Positions 37,516-49,587 of a stretch of DNA of 64,000 bases are shown here, piece by piece. This DNA is from Neolentinus lepideus HHB14362 ss-1. Its lineage: Eukaryota; Basidiomycota; Agaricomycetes; Gloeophyllales; Gloeophyllaceae. The stretch is from assembly GCA_001632425.1 (NCBI GenBank), contig KV425583.1, forward strand, positions 69,781-133,780. The letters are read 5' to 3'. The stretch's first letter is position 1; every line of letters begins with the position of its first letter. The position numbers and the translations under genes were made by a program. The notes beneath the pieces are model-generated. The model had not been told where the DNA came from and made no database searches. It was given only the letters and a program-made list of their open reading frames with translations.

Positions 37516-39278
37516 TTAGTACGGTGGCCGCTTGAACTCGTCGCTGATCGCCTGCGCCTCTGGGTCGAACTGACCATCCCTGACGACCTTGCCCGCCGCA
37601 TCGTACTCCAGGAACGACTCGTCCCTCGGGTCTTGCGCCGTGAACGTCTCCATCTAATGGCACAAGCCATGGTCAACACCGTCTGATCTCAGGTGGTACA
37701 AGGTAGAAACTGACCTGCACGTGCACGCCCATGGACTCCGTGCCCATAGATTTCTTGAACGACACCGCGCCAGGGTTCGGACGGGTGCCGCGGAAGGCGA
37801 GCGTGGATCCCGCACCACTTGATCTGGAGACGTAAACAATCAGGCAACTGGCATACTTCCAGCTGGATGATGACGTACGCGAAGAGCTCTGGACCACGCT
37901 GGGTGAACTTGGTTAGCCGCCTGACAACACGGCAAGCCACAATCTAAACGAAACGTGAGACAGCGTATGAGAGAGTACGGATGGGGCATACGGTTGAGGC
38001 GATGGCAGCAGGAACATTCGCGATGATCGACATGACCGGGTTAAGGTTCAATAACATGAAGATCTTTGGAATGAACGTGTAAGATCAATCGTACACGGCA
38101 CATATGGTCATGTGCCACTCACGGTAGCGACCATGTTAGCCAAGAAGCTGCATGGGCACATACTCAGCATCCCGCTCACACCATTGTCCCGCGCAAATGA
38201 GAACTCACGCAACAACGAAATAGATTAGTCCATCCGCAAATATCATCTTGAACAGCGCCGAACGTCCCTTCCATGGACTAGCGAGCTTCCAGGCCATCAA
38301 GCACAGAACGGCCAAGTCGAAACACATCGTGTAGATGAATGTCGCGGCGAGCAGGGTATTGCTCGTGGTCGTGATGGCGCAACCCTCACCCGGAACCCAG
38401 ACGGCCGTCAAGAGGATGCCTAGAAGATCGAAGATTAGACTTCATTTACACTAAACGGAGACGTAGATATGTGCATCAAATTGTAGGCTACGCCTTGAAA
38501 GTGGCGTGAGAACACTATCCACGTGCTTTGCAAGAAACATCATTGGGGTAATGGATGGAACCCTTACCATGTAAGAGCATGGACCAATGTCCCAGGATGA
38601 CAAGGACGAGGGGGACGACGATGTACCACTTCTGTGACCAGACGGCCATGCTAGATGGTTTTGTGTGGGTATGTAAACATTGAAATGAATAAGCGTACGC
38701 ACGTCCGAATGGATAAGTTAATACTGGCGAGCCCTATGGACGCATTGCCAAAACACTGAGCGAATGTGTAGAATGCCTGGCAGTTGATTTCTCTGGGTCG
38801 CATGAGGATATGCTCTTCAGCGAGTAACGACACGCCACATACGCTTTTAAATTCAGAAGTACCAGACTACAAGTACATCAGCACGAAGGAGGACTCGCGG
38901 AGAGACAGACGACTTACATGCATATGAGTGCAATGAGCAAAAAGTAACGGTTGGCAAAATAGAAGATCTGTCGGGGAATTAGTAGATGTGGGTGGCACAC
39001 GTACACGGATGTACTTGCCATTGGCCACCGGAAGCTCTTCTTTCCCGAGACAAACTCCCAATCGAATGGGAGGGAAGTGACGAACTCCCATCTGCGTAGA
39101 AGATCAAAATAAGGTAAACAAACGGATGGATATCACACTCACATGTAAAGGCCAATTAAGGTGTGCATGAACCTTGCGAAGGCCTCTGATGGATGTTATC
39201 AGCCCACGACTAGTGCAAGTCGGACTTGAACTGACCGCTGTCCTTTTCAATCTCCTCGTCTGACTTCCAGTCGACCAT
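37516..39278 (-). CDS. Basidiomycete multipass integral membrane protein (paralogue 1)
   Basis: Exon 1 reads MVDWKSDEEIEKDS; joined exons then give EAFARFMHTLIGLYM, WEFVTSLPFDWEFVSGKKSF-RWPM, IFYFANRYFLLIALIC, INCQAFYTFAQCFGNAS, WSQKWYIVVPLVLVILGHWS, ATFIYTMCFDLAVLCLMAWK, ADGLIYFVVAFLANMVAT and FMLLNLNPVMSIIANVPAA. The hydrophobic stretches suggest about seven membrane helices. A cytosolic tail has VACRVVRRLT and ends DGQFDPEAQAISDEFKRPPY. Many short introns separate the exons; one (38968-39018) starts GCAAGT. The family is widespread and expanded in mushrooms and is usually annotated only as an integral membrane protein; its GPCR-like layout is suggestive but unproven. The partner at 42.7-44.4 kb is an inverted paralogue with the same exon plan. 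Confidence 0.88.
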
Positions 39279-40400
39279 AATAGATCAATAATTAGACAAG
39301 CGCAGGATAAGGACAGGATCAATGGGCTCGCTGAGACCGAAGAGCGCAGCTGGACAGACAGACGCTGCAGATGGCTCTTATAACGGAGGCTGAGCTTCTT
39401 TCTGGGAAAGGAGAAAGGGGTTACATACAGATGGTGGACATGGAAGGAAGGGCATAACTGGTTTGGTTCTGGCTCTCTGCGGGATCCCGACACGCGTTCA
39501 ACTCCGCTTCTATCTTCTTTCTTTTTCAGGAACACACACCTGATGTCCAATTGCCTTGCCATTGCTGACAGCAGCTGGATTCTCGCGGTCATCCTATGTT
39601 TTGCAACAGAAATTGGGGACCACAGACACACACAGAATCTTCAAAATATCATGGGCAGCTGATGTCCAAACATACGGAATTATCAAAGGACTGTCGTTCC
39701 CAATTCTCGGAAGCAAATCGAGGCTGTCAACGTCACGGTCACGCTTATGTCTTGCATCTTCCTATATCGAGCCGTCACCTTGTATGTCGAGGATGGCATC
39801 GTTCGCGACCGGCTCATCTTCCATGGCTCATCTAGAAACTCTTCATCGCTGAGCGCAAAATAAACTGAACGATCTGCAGCTCCATACGAGAGCTATCGCG
39901 GCACTGGAACGAAGACCAAAAATTTAACTCCGAATAAAACGCACACTGTCGAATGTGTCGCTTGGCTAAGCCTTCAAATAAACCTTCTCAAGTAAGCCGT
40001 GCATGGACCCTTGTTTTGAAAGCGGCTGTAGCCTTGTCAATCAGCTCCCCTGCGTTCTTCTGACATTCTGCCGGATACACCGCGAGCGAAAACCGTCATC
40101 TCCGAGTACCCCGCCACCGGCCTTCTGGGATTACCTAGAGACCCAAGTCAAATCCTACATTTCGACAGCTGCCCACGTCTATCATCGCTAGCAGCTTGAG
40201 GTCCGTAAGCCATTGCACCATCCCCACCCACGTCTGCCGAAGCTTGCCGTAGCGTATCACAAAATTTGTTGATGCAGGGAGTCGATGATTTCCGAGCTCT
40301 CGCTGAGGTCTCTCCACCTGCGTATACTTGGCCTTCAGATCGTCTTGACGTCGGAATGTACTCATCTTCGCGTCCTTGCTATCTCCTACCGGTCACCTTC
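39279..40400. other. Outer part of the spacer between the arms
   Basis: About 1.1 kb upstream of paralogue 1, expected to carry its promoter. Open frames are short and unrecognised. No clear mirror image upstream of paralogue 2 was found, so the duplication seems to stop near the gene starts. Confidence 0.4.
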
Positions 40401-41640
40401 GAGTTCCATGTTAAGCTGTCTGCTTGTGTCCATCGTTCATAATAATATATTTAACCCACACTTCGGACGTACTAAACTGAAATACGCACCTCCTCAATAT
40501 CCGTGCAATGAATGTAGTGACAGCCCAGATCAAAATTCTCCAGGTGTTCGCAGAAGAGACACCCCCTCGGCCGGCCATTACGACCTCGCGACCTAGCCAC
40601 CCCACCGCACCAGCAAACTCTGCGTAGTCTAGGGGCACCTGAAAACTCACCTTTGGGGGAACCCAGGAACTTCCTTCTCAGTTCGACCCAAATAAGGCAG
40701 TCCCCTTCACCCTCCCATTTCTGGTCAGAACCCGAACCGGCGACATGCTTGTTCGGCTTGAGACAATCTTGCTGAATATACATGCTGCTGCGTTGGTGGA
40801 TGATTAATGGAGTGCTTGTAACCAGGCGAACGTAAGGTGGATGAATGCGGCATCGTTTGCTGCAGAGCTTCTGAGAATCGTAATTGACTTTGGGTGGCCA
40901 TTCGCACAAACGCTTGCACAAACTGAGAAACATGAACACAATGTGACTGAAGATGTGGGATTGAATGGAGCGTCGGAAACATGGCGGCCCCAACAGTTTA
41001 TCCTGATGGCGACACAGAATAGACGAGCTTGAGGCAGACTGGTAGTACACAGATTGTGAGGTCGTCTTATAGCTTGGACAGGCTGATGTCGAAGATCGGT
41101 GCAATCACAAGGTATGAATGTCTGGTACCGCCACGCCCTGGCAATGCGGCACCGGGACGCGTAAAGAGAGTAAGGTATTAGGTGTTGAGAACGCACAGCC
41201 GCAGTCAAGACGATTCCTCGGTGTCCGTACTGAGTTCTCCACCTGGGTGTGGCGGGAAGCTTGGGCAGTTGGGTCGAAGCTGGAACTTCTGATGCAGAGC
41301 TTCTGACGAGGCTACGCAATATATATAGTCCAAAACTGAACAAGGACTTTGTGCGCGCTATGTATACTGCAAGAACCGTGTCCGGTAACAGGGGAAAGCA
41401 GGTTTGCAAGTTGGACCGCGTGATCGCCCGCAAGGTGAGCGTCTCGATTGCCTTCACGAGATCGGCGCGGACCAATACCACTGTCAGGACCTTGCTACTG
41501 CCATGGCGTCGCGGAGCCAATCTGGGATGGACACTGACCGATATGAAGCCGAGTGTTATAACGACGAGTGTCATTATAACATTAGCATTCCGTACCCAGA
41601 GCGTACATAGACTTCACCGAGCGATGACTTGTATACACCG
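40401..41640 (-). pseudogene. Possible decayed multipass membrane-protein remnant
   Basis: On the minus strand a fragment TLWVRNANVIMTLVVITLGF (about 41550-41610) resembles the R-x-Y-x-L-W-x-R-N segment plus membrane helix of DUF6533-type fungal membrane proteins. A fragment near 40600 (VPLDYAEFAGAVGWLG) resembles their C-terminal region. Between them no continuous family-like reading could be joined, although one frame stays open for 256 codons (41574-40804) with low-complexity, unfamily-like content. It could be a real gene with exons I could not resolve, or chance similarity. It occupies the centre of the inverted duplication. Confidence 0.27.
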
Positions 41641-42685
41641 TAAAACCGATTGTGCGGCTGACGCTGGATATCCATTATGAGTGATAGACGCTGTTATGAA
41701 TACATGGTCCCTTCACGATCACGATCGAGAGTTATTCTGATCTTGTCTGTGCGTTATCGAAAGGACCGCTGGTGGCGCAGAGATAGGGTGCACAAGTGAG
41801 AAAGTATCAAACGCAAGGCCTAATTAGAGTACGGCAGCGACCGTATGCGATGGCGACAGATGAGCGCCGACTAAGGGTTCAAGGAAATCTAGAAAATACG
41901 CAGACAGAACGCGCGCTTGACGGAGGATTACGATGAGCGTATTCCCGCCTTTGACAGTGACCGGATCACCACGTTGCATTTCCTGTCAGACTGTCCCAAC
42001 AACCATGCCAGCGACAATCACCACGAGCCGCCGCAGGGATTCAGCGAACCTGAGAGGGATGAGCCAAAGTCTTCGCGTAACAACTTGAAGCAGGGTGCTA
42101 GTGGCATCGGAGGTGCGGACTTGAGCGAGAAATTCATTTTGGACTGGGACTGTCCGGGACTTCTCGGTGCCTGGCTTTTAGCAACCGTGTTACGTTCTTA
42201 GGTGCTTGCCGGTGGCTGTAAGTGGCTACCATTCTTGTCACAATGAACCCCCATGTGCTCTCGCCCTAGCACGAAATTTACTCCTTGGAGCCTTGTCCTT
42301 GTCCTAAAAATGCTCTGGATGCATATCTTCATCTGAGGCATGATAGACTTTGTAGTATCCTCCGGCTCATGATAAGGAAATACACGCTCAAGTTCCCTTC
42401 AGCGCCTTAAATAAATTAAAATTCCGAGGTATGTAATTCTTGGAAGCGTGCTGATGGGAAGACGAGGCACCAGGGTATTACAGTTACAATTCTCAGACCC
42501 TTCTGCTTCGCTGTCGGATTATAGCTTCTTTTTTATTTGGAGCTACATATTCCGTACATTGGAGGCCCGACTTGATGTCGCTGATCATGTTAAAACATCG
42601 CACGTAGAATCTTGCGCGGTTCTGTGCCATCCGCCCACTTCTCGAACCCTCCGCGCTCTCTTCCTGGGACGTCGACTGCCGAAAG
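41641..42685. other. Inner spacer upstream of paralogue 2
   Basis: About 1.05 kb without recognised genes. It should contain the promoter of the plus-strand membrane-protein gene. A 94-codon frame at 41917-42201 has no recognisable content. Confidence 0.4.
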
Positions 42686-44368
42686 ATGGTTAACTGGGAC
42701 TCGCAGGAGGAAATTGAGAAGGATGCGTGTTAGTGTCCAGTGCGGGGTAACCACGATATTTGGGCACTGACTAGCAATACATAGTGGTCTTCACCAAGTT
42801 CATGCATGCCATCCTTGGCTTGTATGTGTAAGTTGATAGGATTGGAGTCTACCCCGTAACGTCTCTGATATATTATCTTGTTTTTTAGTTGGGAGTGGTT
42901 TACTTCGCTCGGCTTCGATTGGGACTTCATCCGAGGCAAGAGGAAGTTCCGATGGCCTCTGGTAAGCACCCTTGACGACACAGATTGAGTTTCTTCCTCA
43001 CAAACGTGTTCCAGATCTTCTACTTCGCTGGAAGATACTGCCTCTTAATCGCGTTGATCGGAATGTGAGTATGGTATTCCCGGAGTCAATGGAAAGGCTG
43101 ACATAATGTGTAGTGCTATTGCATTGGACACGACATCGTAAGCACGGATTCGCAGGATACTGTGGGTCCGAATGAGACTGATAGAAAACCTCATTTTAGG
43201 CCGGTTAATTGCCAGGCACTCTACACCTTCAACCAGGTGAGATTCCGTGACGGATCTTCGAGTCGGAAGCATGCTGACCTAATTCCATTAGCTTACCGGA
43301 CAATCCACAATCGGGTTTGCCAGCATGAATCTGGCAATCAGGACGTAAGCAGCTTTCTGGAAGGTTGTGTTGGTTCTTGGACTGAAAGTACGTAAACGCA
43401 GTATGGCCGTGTGGTCGCAGAAACGGTACATTGTCATTCCTTTGGTTATCGTCATCCTCGGTCACTGGTCTTTGATTCTGCAAGGTATGTCGGGTGTGTG
43501 TTGGTGCCACTCGCTCGATTTGTCTGACGTGTCGGATAGGAATCCAATTGACCGCCACATTCGTCCCTGGCCAAGGATGCGCCATCATCAGCACCAAAAC
43601 CACCATTCTCTCCGCCACATTCATTTACACCATGGTCTTCGATTTACTTGTCACAGTCCTCACCGCTTACAAATTGCTCTTTGACACTCGGGGCGTACAA
43701 AGGACCTCGCTGGTGAACATGATCTGGGGTGACGGCCTGATCTATTTCTTGATTGCTATTGTGTCGAACGCAGTCGCAACGGTATGTCATAGTGTCTCGG
43801 TCATATGCAGACTGTTGAATTCGTTATTCGAGGCCTTCATGCTGCTGAATCTAAACCCGGTTATGAGCATCTTGTTCAACGTGCCATCAGCGACTGCATC
43901 GACAGTAAGTTCTCGCACGTCCTTTTACGATGATCTCTTCTCAACCTATTCGTGACTAGATTGTGGCGTGCCGAGTAGTGCGCCGTCTGACTACCTTCTC
44001 TCCCTCGGGGGCTGAAGTATTGTGCGTCCGAGCGCGTATTGGTTTTGTCTACCATTCACTAAAAGCTACATTTCCCACTAATTAGCTCGAGCTCGGGTCA
44101 ACACTCTGGCGCCCGCTTCCCTGCCGGTGGCAATCGTCCCGTGATGAGTGCCGTGTCAGTGGGTGGCAGGAGGACAAAGACGGAGGGTGTGCACGTACAG
44201 GCGAGCTAGCTATTCTCATACCTATCACTCACCGCATCAGCTCACCTCGAGATTCAGATGGAGACATTCACCATCGCTGAGGGTGAGAGCGACAGGGAGC
44301 TTGATAGCTCCACCAAGGGCTCGCCTCTCAACCCCCTCCCTGAGGACATCGAGGCCCAAAGATATTGA
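42686..44368 (+). CDS. Basidiomycete multipass integral membrane protein (paralogue 2)
   Basis: Exon 1 (42686-42728) reads MVNWDSQEEIEKDA. Joining to 42785 gives KDALVFTKFMHAILGLYV, aligned without gaps to paralogue 1. Then come WEWFTSLGFDWDFIRGKRKF-RWPL, IFYFAGRYCLLIALIG, VNCQALYTFNQLTGQSTIGF, WSQKRYIVIPLVIVILGHWS, ATFIYTMVFDLLVTVLTAYK, GDGLIYFLIAIVSNAVAT and FMLLNLNPVMSILFNVPSA. This again suggests about seven helices. The tail has VACRVVRRLTTFSPSGAEV and SVGGRRTKTEGVHVQ. Intron 44201-44257 starts GCGAGC, and the last exon METFTIAEGESDRELD ends DIEAQRY before TGA at 44366-44368. The tail differs strongly from paralogue 1 after the shared METFT. Function unknown. Confidence 0.88.
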
Positions 44369-44619
44369 TGGATGGGTCCGGTGCCCGCTCAGGTTGTGTG
44401 TTCCATTTCTACATGATACCGCGAGGCAATGCCTGGTGCACATAGATGTTTTTGGAAAAGGTAAAATTCGCTGTAATCTACTTGAACAACTACGGATACC
44501 ACATTGGATGTATAATATCTTTCGTTTGTACGGAGATCCAAAATAGGGAAATCATAGTAGCGGAGACGATCCACCTGTCTTTAGACTAACGCGCTATTTA
44601 TGTCGGGGCTCTGTACTTG

Positions 44620-46505
44620 AAGGTACAGAGCAATCCTTCCGCGCCACGCAGACATTCCTCCAGGTTCCAGGTTCAGAGCGCTCGTCAGTGTCGCTTTAAC
44701 CTCTGAAGAATGTAGAACGTTTGGAAATGGTACACCTATGAGCTCCCCACGCATAAACGGCTCGGTTATTCACGGACTACATAGCCGATGCCTAACATTC
44801 TGTGCAATAGAGTTCCACGCAAGCTTAAGTTGTGGCTTGGAAGCCTGGCTGTGGCGCACGCCGAAACCGAGTCCTCAGCCACGTGCTCTCAGAGGATCGT
44901 TGGACACATGTCTCAATACCGCCACAGGTAGTTCATGCTGATCAAACAGGACGAGAGAGCGGGATGATACGAATCAATGCCTGAGAGAGAGAAAGATGAG
45001 ACACATCAAGATGAGAGATGACCATATATCTTCCACCAGTAGAGTGAAAAATAAGATCGAATACGAAATGGACAATGGGTAGTCGACAAAGTGAGGTCCG
45101 AGTCAACGAGCTATCACTCTGTTAGCACAGCACCAAGTCCATCATAGTCTCGGTCGACGAGTCCACCGAAAGAGTAGAACCAACAGGCTCAGACTGACAC
45201 TGAGAGGACAAAAGCCGTTCTGACGAGTCGTAGCTCTCGGAGGAGTCAAAGCCAGACCCAAACCCTGTCATAACGTCGGGTTCTCCGTTTCCGGACAAGT
45301 CGTTCGAATGTGACATGTGGCGCCATTGAAAAGTCAAAAGAGAGGTAGGTCTCGGCGAGCGTGCATGCTGGGAGTAGCGACCACGTGAAATCTGATCCCG
45401 TGTTGTACAGAGAAGGTGGCACAATGATACCCATGGTGGCGTGAGCATGAGAGAAGAGACAGCTGGGATAGTCTGTAGACGGCGAAGCAAAAGATCGGGT
45501 GGCGAACGAGCACGGCGACGACAAACGCGAGTCGCCGACGTGTTCAGGCTAGCTTACCGCTGTGAAACGTCGCACAACACTCCTCCGCCTTCGACGGCAG
45601 CTTCGACATCCCGTGCGGATCTCGTCTTGCACGCCTTCTTGGCCTGCCTCGCCCATGGGGGTTTGGCCCTCCTGTGTCTCGACAAGTAACCAATGTGCCT
45701 AAACTCATGCCCGCACACCTCGCACCTAACTTAATCGGTTCAAATGTACTGTTTTATCCAATGGTTAGACAACTGCCACACACTCAAGAGTGTAGCGACA
45801 TACTACATAGAATGTATGTGGTTCTTAAGGTTACTTCTTTGTAAACATCTGTGACCGCAACTTCCGACGAAATCGCATTCGATCCAACTGCAGGCCAAAA
45901 TGAGTAGTGGCATACCACAATATTAGAGCAAGTGTCACTGTGTAACTCACTCTCGCTCCTCCTCTGGAAGGCGTAGTTATTGTTTATGTCTCGTCAGACC
46001 TGTAATTTGAGTGACAAGTCTCCACGCTTGTCGCACGTCCATAGCTTCTCCTTCCGAGAAGTAGGATAATAAGAAGTCTAGGGAAGCAGAGTCGGACAGT
46101 GGCTGTGCACATACACGGGTGTCGAGGCCGCGGTTCGAGAAGAACAGAATAACGGCGGAGCTCGTCTAGACGGCCCTGATCTGGGAGGAGATTCCTGATT
46201 ACTCCATGCCAAGTTCGCCCATTTATACGCTCTGAGGGCGACATCATGATGTTCGCAGGCAGTTCAACGGTGGCTCAGACAGAATTACTCGATATGCAAC
46301 GAGAAATACTTGGAAAGGCAAGATGCGCATTGACCACGTCCAGGAAAGGCCACAGCGGTGTCCATTGGCGTGACTGCTTTAGAAGGAGTCTCGAAAGTTA
46401 GTTAGTATGGTATTCCGGAGAAGACGGTGAGTGACTCAAGAAAGGCCATGCAACACAGAAGACTCGCATATAGTCGAGACTAGTGTTGTGAACGTTGCGT
46501 AGTAG
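44620..46505. repeat. Arm A' of the inverted duplication (outer part)
   Basis: Reverse-complement relative of 34500-36350. It contains the mirrored zinc-finger relic and flanks. The ~250-base space between the paralogue 2 stop (44368) and this arm is much shorter than the matching space on the other side. Confidence 0.8.
45122..46247 (-). pseudogene. C2H2 zinc-finger gene relic, copy A'
   Basis: The minus strand near 45724-45640 reads RCEVCGHEFRHIGYLSRHRRAKP. It keeps both Cys ligands (codons at 45722-45724 and 45713-45715), but the second His is Pro (CCC at 45659-45661). The frame then meets TAA where copy A has CAA, and further on a one-base insertion near 45300 shifts APHVTFERL away from the SGNGE...STLSV tail shared with copy A, which ends ETMMDLVLC at 45122. 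Upstream, CHSNYRSDET mirrors copy A's exon 1. The TAA could instead be part of an intron starting GTAAGC, but no fitting acceptor is evident. Most likely a dead copy. Confidence 0.62.
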
Positions 46506-46529
46506 GACCCCAAAACACAGTAAAAATTG

Positions 46530-47115
46530 TGTTCGGGTCGAACAATTGTCATGCAGACTCGGGTGCAGTCAAGGGGCCGACAGAAAGAAAGTTCTATACA
46601 CGACGTCAGAAAGTCCGACTAAGGCCCTGGGAGGGACCCCCCTTCCCCTACGTAATCTTCACACAACCCATATTGGGCAAATAAATTACCAAATCCGTCT
46701 TATTCTGTCATTTTATCATATCTCAAATTGGAGTAAATAAGTATCATAGGTCTCTATTAAAGCAACATACATCAGATAATGTTATGACATGAATGAAGAC
46801 TAAGTTTTCTAGCCAGCCTTCATTAATGTCATTGATGGGGAGTTAAGCGATGATGCCAAATAAGGTCAAACAGCACGGTGGCACGTCTTCCTCGACCTTC
46901 CTGCCAGTGAAAGAAATGCTGATAGTCCACTATAGCTATCTTACAGTGTTCTGAGATTGTGCGGGCTTGGAACCATCCATCTGTGGTCACTAGCAGTTCA
47001 AATAAGGGGGTCTGCAGAAAGTCCTGATAAGGTCCTCGAAGGTACCCCCCCTCCCCCCACCCAGTGTGCCGGCAACTCCCGGTGTCGGCCCCTTGGATGC
47101 AGTACCTGCAAGTTT
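46530..47115. mobile_element. Possible decayed repeat element with inverted ends
   Basis: A motif caaggggccgac near 46570 reappears inverted (gtcggccccttg) near 47083, each followed outward by a tgca-containing word. Inside, a ~45-base block beginning cagaaagtcc and ending in a C-run (46608 and 47015) occurs twice in direct orientation. No transposase reading was found. It may be the remains of a non-autonomous element, or simple chance similarity in a gene-free stretch. Confidence 0.3.
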
Positions 47116-47563
47116 GCCAAGGGCCTGTTTCGAATAGTCGCTCTTCCAGGTGATTATTAGGAGAAACATCTACGGGTTAGTGTATAACGCCGTATACTAC
47201 AGCAGCTTGAGTGATTTACATTCATGACAAGCGGGAGTGTAGGGTCTAAGAAACACATAGCAAAAGGAAATCAAAAACTTGAGCAGCCAGCGCGAGGACG
47301 GTGGCGCTTTCTCTATCCGAAGTTTATGCGCTCTGATCATGTGACATGCAGCAAATCCGCGAAAAGAGTGTCTATTTCAAGGTCTCACCGATGACTAAAC
47401 AACAGTTACAGAATATCTATGGCTACAGATGTCACATTAAACAGGAAAATAGCATAATTCAATCCAACCGCGGCCTGCATGAAATCAGTTGGGATCATAT
47501 TGCCAGAGGAACGCCGTGGCCCTCGTCCTCCTAGGTCGTTCATCAGTTTAACATTTGTCGCCT
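47116..47563. other. 3' flank of the first DUF6534-type gene
   Basis: About 450 bases with no recognised feature. It probably contains the 3' UTR of the minus-strand membrane-protein gene. Confidence 0.4.
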
Positions 47564-49587
47564 TCAGGTGCAAGTTGCACTCACTGTGTCGAATCTCACA
47601 CCGATCGCTCTGCCCTTCCCCTTGTCCGGCTGTATGGCTTCTATGTCGGAACCGACGTGATGTACCATAGAAAGGCCTGTGCCTTGGAGGTGAATTGAGT
47701 ATCCCGTGTATCCTCCCATAGTGCCTGGACTCCAAAAACTCGACGATGCTCCTCTGGATGTGGTCCCCTGTACGGTTTGAGTCAGATTTGAGTCGCTCGA
47801 TGAACCTCGTCGGGCATTCAGTCTAGGTACAGTTGGACGCCGCGTCAGTGCCGGGATATGTGTATTTGGTTCGATACCATCACTCACAGAGCCAAATAAG
47901 AATTGACGTAGACTGAGGCGGCGTGACAGCGCCAAATTAGCACCAACATATGGCAACGAGATACCCTTGCTTACCTTTGACGACAACAATGTTGACAGTG
48001 AATACTGCCAACGTGCCTGGGAGACAGGCCAGCTGTGGAAAGTTTTAGGTCGATAGTATGAAAATCAAAGATCCGATGCGAGATACACACAGTGACAATT
48101 TCAAGAAGCGCACCAAAACTATATGATCAAGTTCAAAAGCTGCTTATTTCTGTCAAATGAACGGCCTTACATGGTGAGCAGACCGTTCCGCACGGAAGCT
48201 ATAATTACAGTCCTTATCACCGAGCGTGTCCTGCACAGATCCAAAGTGAGTACGGAGAGTACGGACTAACCCACAAAGATTACTGACGATTTGAAACTCC
48301 CCCGACCACAGAGTGACAGACACAGTATTAGGGATATCATGAAGTCAACGCAAGTTGCAATACCCGTGGACATGTAGATGACCCACTGAAAGTACAAATG
48401 CTTTCATTTACATTTACAGTGGCATACTATGAGTGCAGGACTTACGTTCACTCCGTTGATCTGCGAGATCTCGTGTACAGAATATCTGAGAAGTGCTGAA
48501 TAGTCAGTGAGATGCACGCTCATTACCGCCGAGTGGCTCACATGGCCCAGATCACGGCTTGAAGGATCATCAAATAAACTTGGTGTCAAAGAGCAACGTA
48601 GCTCACTCACTCGCTGTAGCGCCTTGGGACTACTCAGTCGTAGGGATCATGCGATCCAAGACAATTCACATACCGCAGGTTAGAAGGAGAAGGAAGATCT
48701 TCGCATCGAAGTCAGGCTCATGAACTCCCACATCATATCATTATGGTATTGCTGAGCTTACAAGAACCGATTGAACCCCTCGAGTGTTGTCGGACAGGAC
48801 GTTACAAACTGAGTGCTGACGTATAAGCACGGCATCGACAGTAATATGGAATAATCTCACTTCGCCATATTTGAAGGATATATAAACTTAAGGTTCACCC
48901 TTTAGACCCTCATCACAAGAGATATCGAAGAGAGCGACGGACCTCTGAACAGATATGATTGCTAAACACTATGATCATCATGAGAACAATTTTGTCACGC
49001 GATAACCGCGACTCACTCCAATGACTATTTGTAACTGGTCAACAAGATGCGACTCAGCAACGAACCGAGTTTCGTACGACAGAGGGTCTCACCGTAAGAC
49101 TCCACACAATGTCCAGCTGGATCACTGCGTGGTTTACGACCAGATCGTGGAACAAGGCGTGCGCGACCAAGGCCGTGTGGCATGTATCGAGGAACCTATC
49201 CATCGTGGGTAGGGGTATCACCGTTGTCATGTTTGGTAGACTAACCAGAGTTCTACGACCTGCGGAAACTGATCAGCGGGTAGGATCAGGCCAACAGTGT
49301 ATGAGGATACTCGCCGCCAGCTTGTGAAGAACGTTGTCGTGGGGATATGACCTGAAGTACCTCACTGTCTGCAAGTTAGTAATGCCCCATAACCTAAGGG
49401 GTATCAGAAGAACGTCGAAATAACCATGATTGGATGTTTACATTGCGGATACCACCAGGCCCACAAAGAGAGCACCGTACGTATTGTCATAGAACGTCAT
49501 GAGTAGGGCATTCAGGAAGTGGTAGTGACTGTGAAATAAGTTTAGCAAGAGTTCCTTAGCGAAAGCAAGAGAGAAAGCGTCTCCCAT
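47564..49587 (-). CDS. DUF6534-type multipass membrane protein (copy 1)
   Basis: Reading joined exons from 49587: MGDAFSLAFAKELLLNLF, FYDNTYGALFVGLVVSA, LWGITNLQTVRYFRSYPHDN, HKLA-VVELW-FLDTCHTALVAHALFHDLVVNH, IVWSLT, a microexon LQIVIG, later FDAKIFLLLLTC, WVIYMSTGIATCVDFMISLI, RSVIRTVIIASVRNGLLT, and KVYVNSYLAL joined to LNARRGSSSDSNL. The D-N-T-x-G-A start, the L-D-T-x-H-T motif and the K-x-Y-V-N-S-x-L-A-x-L-N-A-R motif are diagnostic of this mushroom family, whose role is unknown. One intron (49260-49314) starts GCGAGT. The microexon is 18 nt. The tail (about 110 residues) is Ser/Gly/Thr-rich. Middle exons around 48.3-48.8 kb are less sure. Confidence 0.82.

Noticed and set aside
40804..41574. 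256-codon minus-strand open frame
   Set aside because: Its translation is low in family-like features. The only family-like segment nearby extends past its start, so I treated the area as a possible remnant, not as a gene.
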